DNA from: a virus
Strand: one strand, 5' to 3'
IMG/VR virus record: IMGVR_UViG_3300042883_001123
Location: 1-25,257 of that record
Length of the DNA: 25,257 bases
Positions 23,802-25,257 of this stretch are shown in pieces. A program made the translations under genes and the position numbers. A model generated the notes under the pieces. That model was not told where the DNA came from, did no database searches, and was given only the letters and a program-made list of their open reading frames with translations. Numbering within the stretch: position 1 is the first letter of the stretch; each line of letters begins with the position of its first letter.

Positions 23802-24503
23802 CTAGTCGTTCCACCATGCTGTCCATGGCTTGGCTGAGGCAGATTGTGCCTCTACGTCATGAATGCCAGTGTAAGCGACCGAGATTGTGACTTTCCCTTC
23901 ATTGTTGTAGTCCGTCCAGTCCCCATCGGCGTTGTAGACGAACAACTGCAACATCTCGTCTGTGTTCATAATCGCAACATCTGCGAGATAGGTATTGGCG
24001 TTGTAATCTGTTTCATTCCAACTGCTGTTTGTGGCGTGGGCTTTGTCAATAGGTGCTACTGCGGTACTGCGAAGACTTGGTGCGGAGCCAAATATGCCAC
24101 CAGATGTAGAGAATGCGCCGAATTTGCCAATTCCTTCATCTGGGTTGCCGAGCCACATTGTTGGCTTTAGGGTTTCGTCAATGTTGCCGTTATATCCTGC
24201 ATCGTTGAATACAGTCATTAATTCTGTTGGGTTATCGTAAATTCCGTGCTGTGTCTTGGAGTTCTTAGACTTAAATGCCGCAAGACGCAATAGTCTTTCG
24301 GTTGTCTCAAGGTCTACGGAAATGTCTCCGCCTTCACCGTTCAGGGTATGCCAAAGACCCCATCCGTTGCTTGGTGCCTGAGTGGTAAACCAGATTTTCT
24401 CAATCTTGACTCGAAACGGGAAAGACACATTCAAGAAAGAAGGGTCTGTTTGTCTGACCGTCCAGTCGTAGTTGACGATTGACGGTGCGATGATTCCAGA
24501 CAT
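23802..24503 (-). CDS. Unknown, probable virion-associated beta-rich protein
   Basis: 233 residues; ATG at 24503 with CAGGAG 6 bases upstream, a strong site. The sequence is rich in Asn, Thr, Gly and aromatics with alternating strand-like stretches (FPFRVKIEKIWFTTQAPSNGWG, EMLQLFVYNADGDWTDY, KVTISVAYTGIHDV) and no cysteine. Such composition is typical of tail, fibre or decoration proteins. It follows the 116-residue beta-rich gene across a terminator and shares the leftward direction. Assignment to a virion part is inference; no named family is recognised. Confidence 0.82.
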   Translation of the reverse strand: MSGIIAPSIVNYDWTVRQTDPSFLNVSFPFRVKIEKIWFTTQAPSNGWGLWHTLNGEGGDISVDLETTERLLRLAAFKSKNSKTQHGIYDNPTELMTVFNDAGYNGNIDETLKPTMWLGNPDEGIGKFGAFSTSGGIFGSAPSLRSTAVAPIDKAHATNSSWNETDYNANTYLADVAIMNTDEMLQLFVYNADGDWTDYNNEGKVTISVAYTGIHDVEAQSASAKPWTAWWND

Positions 24504-24542
24504 TTTGTCTCCTGCTGTTGGGTAACGTTAATATTGTGACAT

Positions 24543-24582
24543 AAAAAAACCACCCCGCCCATTAAGAGCGAGGTGGTTTTTT
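24543..24582 (-). terminator. Rho-independent terminator (palindromic, works both ways)
   Basis: A-tract, CCACC-C-CGC stem, short loop, GCG-A-GGTGG and T-tract: CCACC (24550-24554) pairs GGTGG (24572-24576), CGC pairs GCG within it, and six A/T pairs flank the stem. It lies 17 bases beyond the stop of the 116-residue gene and upstream of the next leftward gene, so it would end or attenuate that transcript. Confidence 0.85.
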
Positions 24583-24598
24583 GTTGAAAAAGTTTTAT

Positions 24599-24949
24599 TT
24601 AGCCTTCAACAACCGTGAATGCAACTGTCATGTTTGTACCGGCACCACCAGAACCAACTGCTGAAACATCAAGGCTAATAAGGTCGCCTGCAACGAAGTC
24701 TGTGTTGGCTGCTGTGAGTGTTCCTGCACCAACATATCCTGCTGCTGCAATTGAGAAAGCTGCTGCTACATCCGAGCCAACCTTGAGGTCTGCAGTAAGT
24801 GCCGAACCTTGTGGTGCGCCAGTAACTGCGACGTATGCTCCAGTGATTCTGCCATTGAAAGGCAAAGCTACAGATACGAGGCTTGAGGTTGAAAGGGTTC
24901 CTGGGATTCCAAGAACGATGGTTGTTGGGGCAAGGACTGCTGTTGACAT
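24599..24949 (-). CDS. Small beta-sandwich virion surface-like protein
   Basis: 116 residues. The ATG at 24949 is chosen because AGGAG lies 5 bases upstream; the frame is open ten codons further but without such a site. It is made of Ala/Gly/Thr/Val-rich strands: VSVALPFNGRITGAYVAVTG, SALTADLKVGSDVAAAFS, AGTLTAANTDFVAGDLISLD, GGAGTNMTVAFTVVEG. This pattern (inert strand, tunable property strand, GD.IS.DV..VG) recurs in phage decoration, head-fibre and tail-fibre domains. It has no cysteine or charge clusters. Its own strong ribosome-binding site and immediate terminator suggest abundant expression, fitting a decoration protein. The exact virion location is unknown. Confidence 0.82.
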   Translation of the reverse strand: MSTAVLAPTTIVLGIPGTLSTSSLVSVALPFNGRITGAYVAVTGAPQGSALTADLKVGSDVAAAFSIAAAGYVGAGTLTAANTDFVAGDLISLDVSAVGSGGAGTNMTVAFTVVEG

Positions 24950-25257
24950 GTTTTCTCCTGTGAAGGTCGTTGTATACAAATAATAACACGAAGTGATTTT
25001 CGTTTTTTGAATTATTAAGAGAATTATTTATTGTTTGTTTATTATTAACTCATGTATTCTTGAACTTAGGTACCTACAACTCGCTGTCAGAAAGGAAAGG
25101 ACGGTGGTCAATGTCTAGTGGCCTAACCACGGCAATCCGGAGATTAATTTTTTAACTTCTCTACAACCGCCAGTCTCTGCAGGACGGGCGGTTGTTTGCT
25201 GTATGGGCACTGTTTGTTGTTGTTGTACAATTGTTTTAACACAAGAGAATTGTGACC
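24950..25257. promoter_or_regulatory. Intergenic region with promoters, palindromes and a hairpin
   Basis: No long gene is present. For the leftward gene, TTCAAA and TGTTAT with 17-base spacing (about 25008-24980 on the minus strand) form a weak promoter candidate next to the palindrome TTGTATACAA (24970-24979). Rightward, TTGTTT (25031-25036) and TATTCT (25055-25060) with an 18-base spacer are followed by the palindrome TAGGTACCTA (25067-25076) at the expected start. A 14-codon reading frame (25111-25155) and a 9-bp hairpin ACAACCGCC/GGCGGTTGT (25163-25195) come next. The area is AT-rich up to 25060. Confidence 0.4.
25163..25197 (+). terminator. Hairpin with weak T-tract, possible terminator/attenuator
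   Basis: Perfect 9-bp stem (25163-25171 with 25187-25195) around a 15-base loop, followed only by a short GTTT run, so termination strength is doubtful. It lies about 100 bases after a candidate rightward promoter and just after a 14-codon frame. Confidence 0.4.

Noticed and set aside
25080-25200. tRNA or known riboswitch in the right-end hairpin region
   Set aside because: No T-loop consensus, no cloverleaf and no riboswitch core that I recognise; only simple hairpins.

Overview
The window is part of a double-stranded DNA tailed-phage genome or prophage. It carries a large terminase, an HK97-type portal, a prohead protease, a Rad52-like/RecB-like recombination cassette and virion-type genes, and no cellular housekeeping genes. 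The host is not shown directly. The single-cluster ferredoxin, the HNH gene and the gene set as a whole resemble phages of Actinobacteria, and the modest GC content would suit an aquatic actinobacterium, but this is inference.

Layout: a control region at 18495-18724 divides the map. Leftward from it run the portal (16407-18494), a giant polyprotein P2 of 3024 residues (7233-16307), a 548-residue acidic Cys-cluster protein (5498-7144, with its own good sigma70-like promoter), and a second giant polyprotein P1 (5480 down past the left edge, at least 1826 residues, no stop in the window). Rightward run the large terminase (18725-20041) and a tightly coupled early-type cassette: a conserved-looking unknown gene, a Rad52-like annealing protein, a PD-(D/E)XK Fe-S nuclease, another unknown gene and an HNH nuclease (to 22884). 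A third, leftward block (24949 to 22888) holds a beta-rich virion-surface-like protein followed by a terminator hairpin, two unknown proteins and a 3Fe-4S-type ferredoxin. The last ~300 bases hold no long gene but contain promoter, palindrome and hairpin elements.

The outstanding feature is the pair of giant proteins. P2 begins with an HK97-type prohead protease (H66, S130) and ends with an ArdC-like anti-restriction module carrying a zincin motif (HELVH). Between these, the short motif R-[L/F/M]-S-S-G occurs 14 times at irregular spacing, always at segment boundaries. The same motif recurs in P1 (three RLSSG plus PFSSG). P1 also carries an HExxH zincin motif and ends, after its last RLSSG, with a DnaQ-like 3'-5' exonuclease domain. 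I infer that these are polyvalent, virion-packaged cargo polyproteins that the capsid-maturation protease cuts at RLSSG sites into about 15 (P2) and 5 or more (P1) products, which would be loaded into the capsid and delivered with the DNA. Polyvalent injected proteins are an established concept. The regular motif linking a built-in prohead protease to two separate polyproteins is what looks new here. The small terminase and the major capsid protein are not recognisable in the window.
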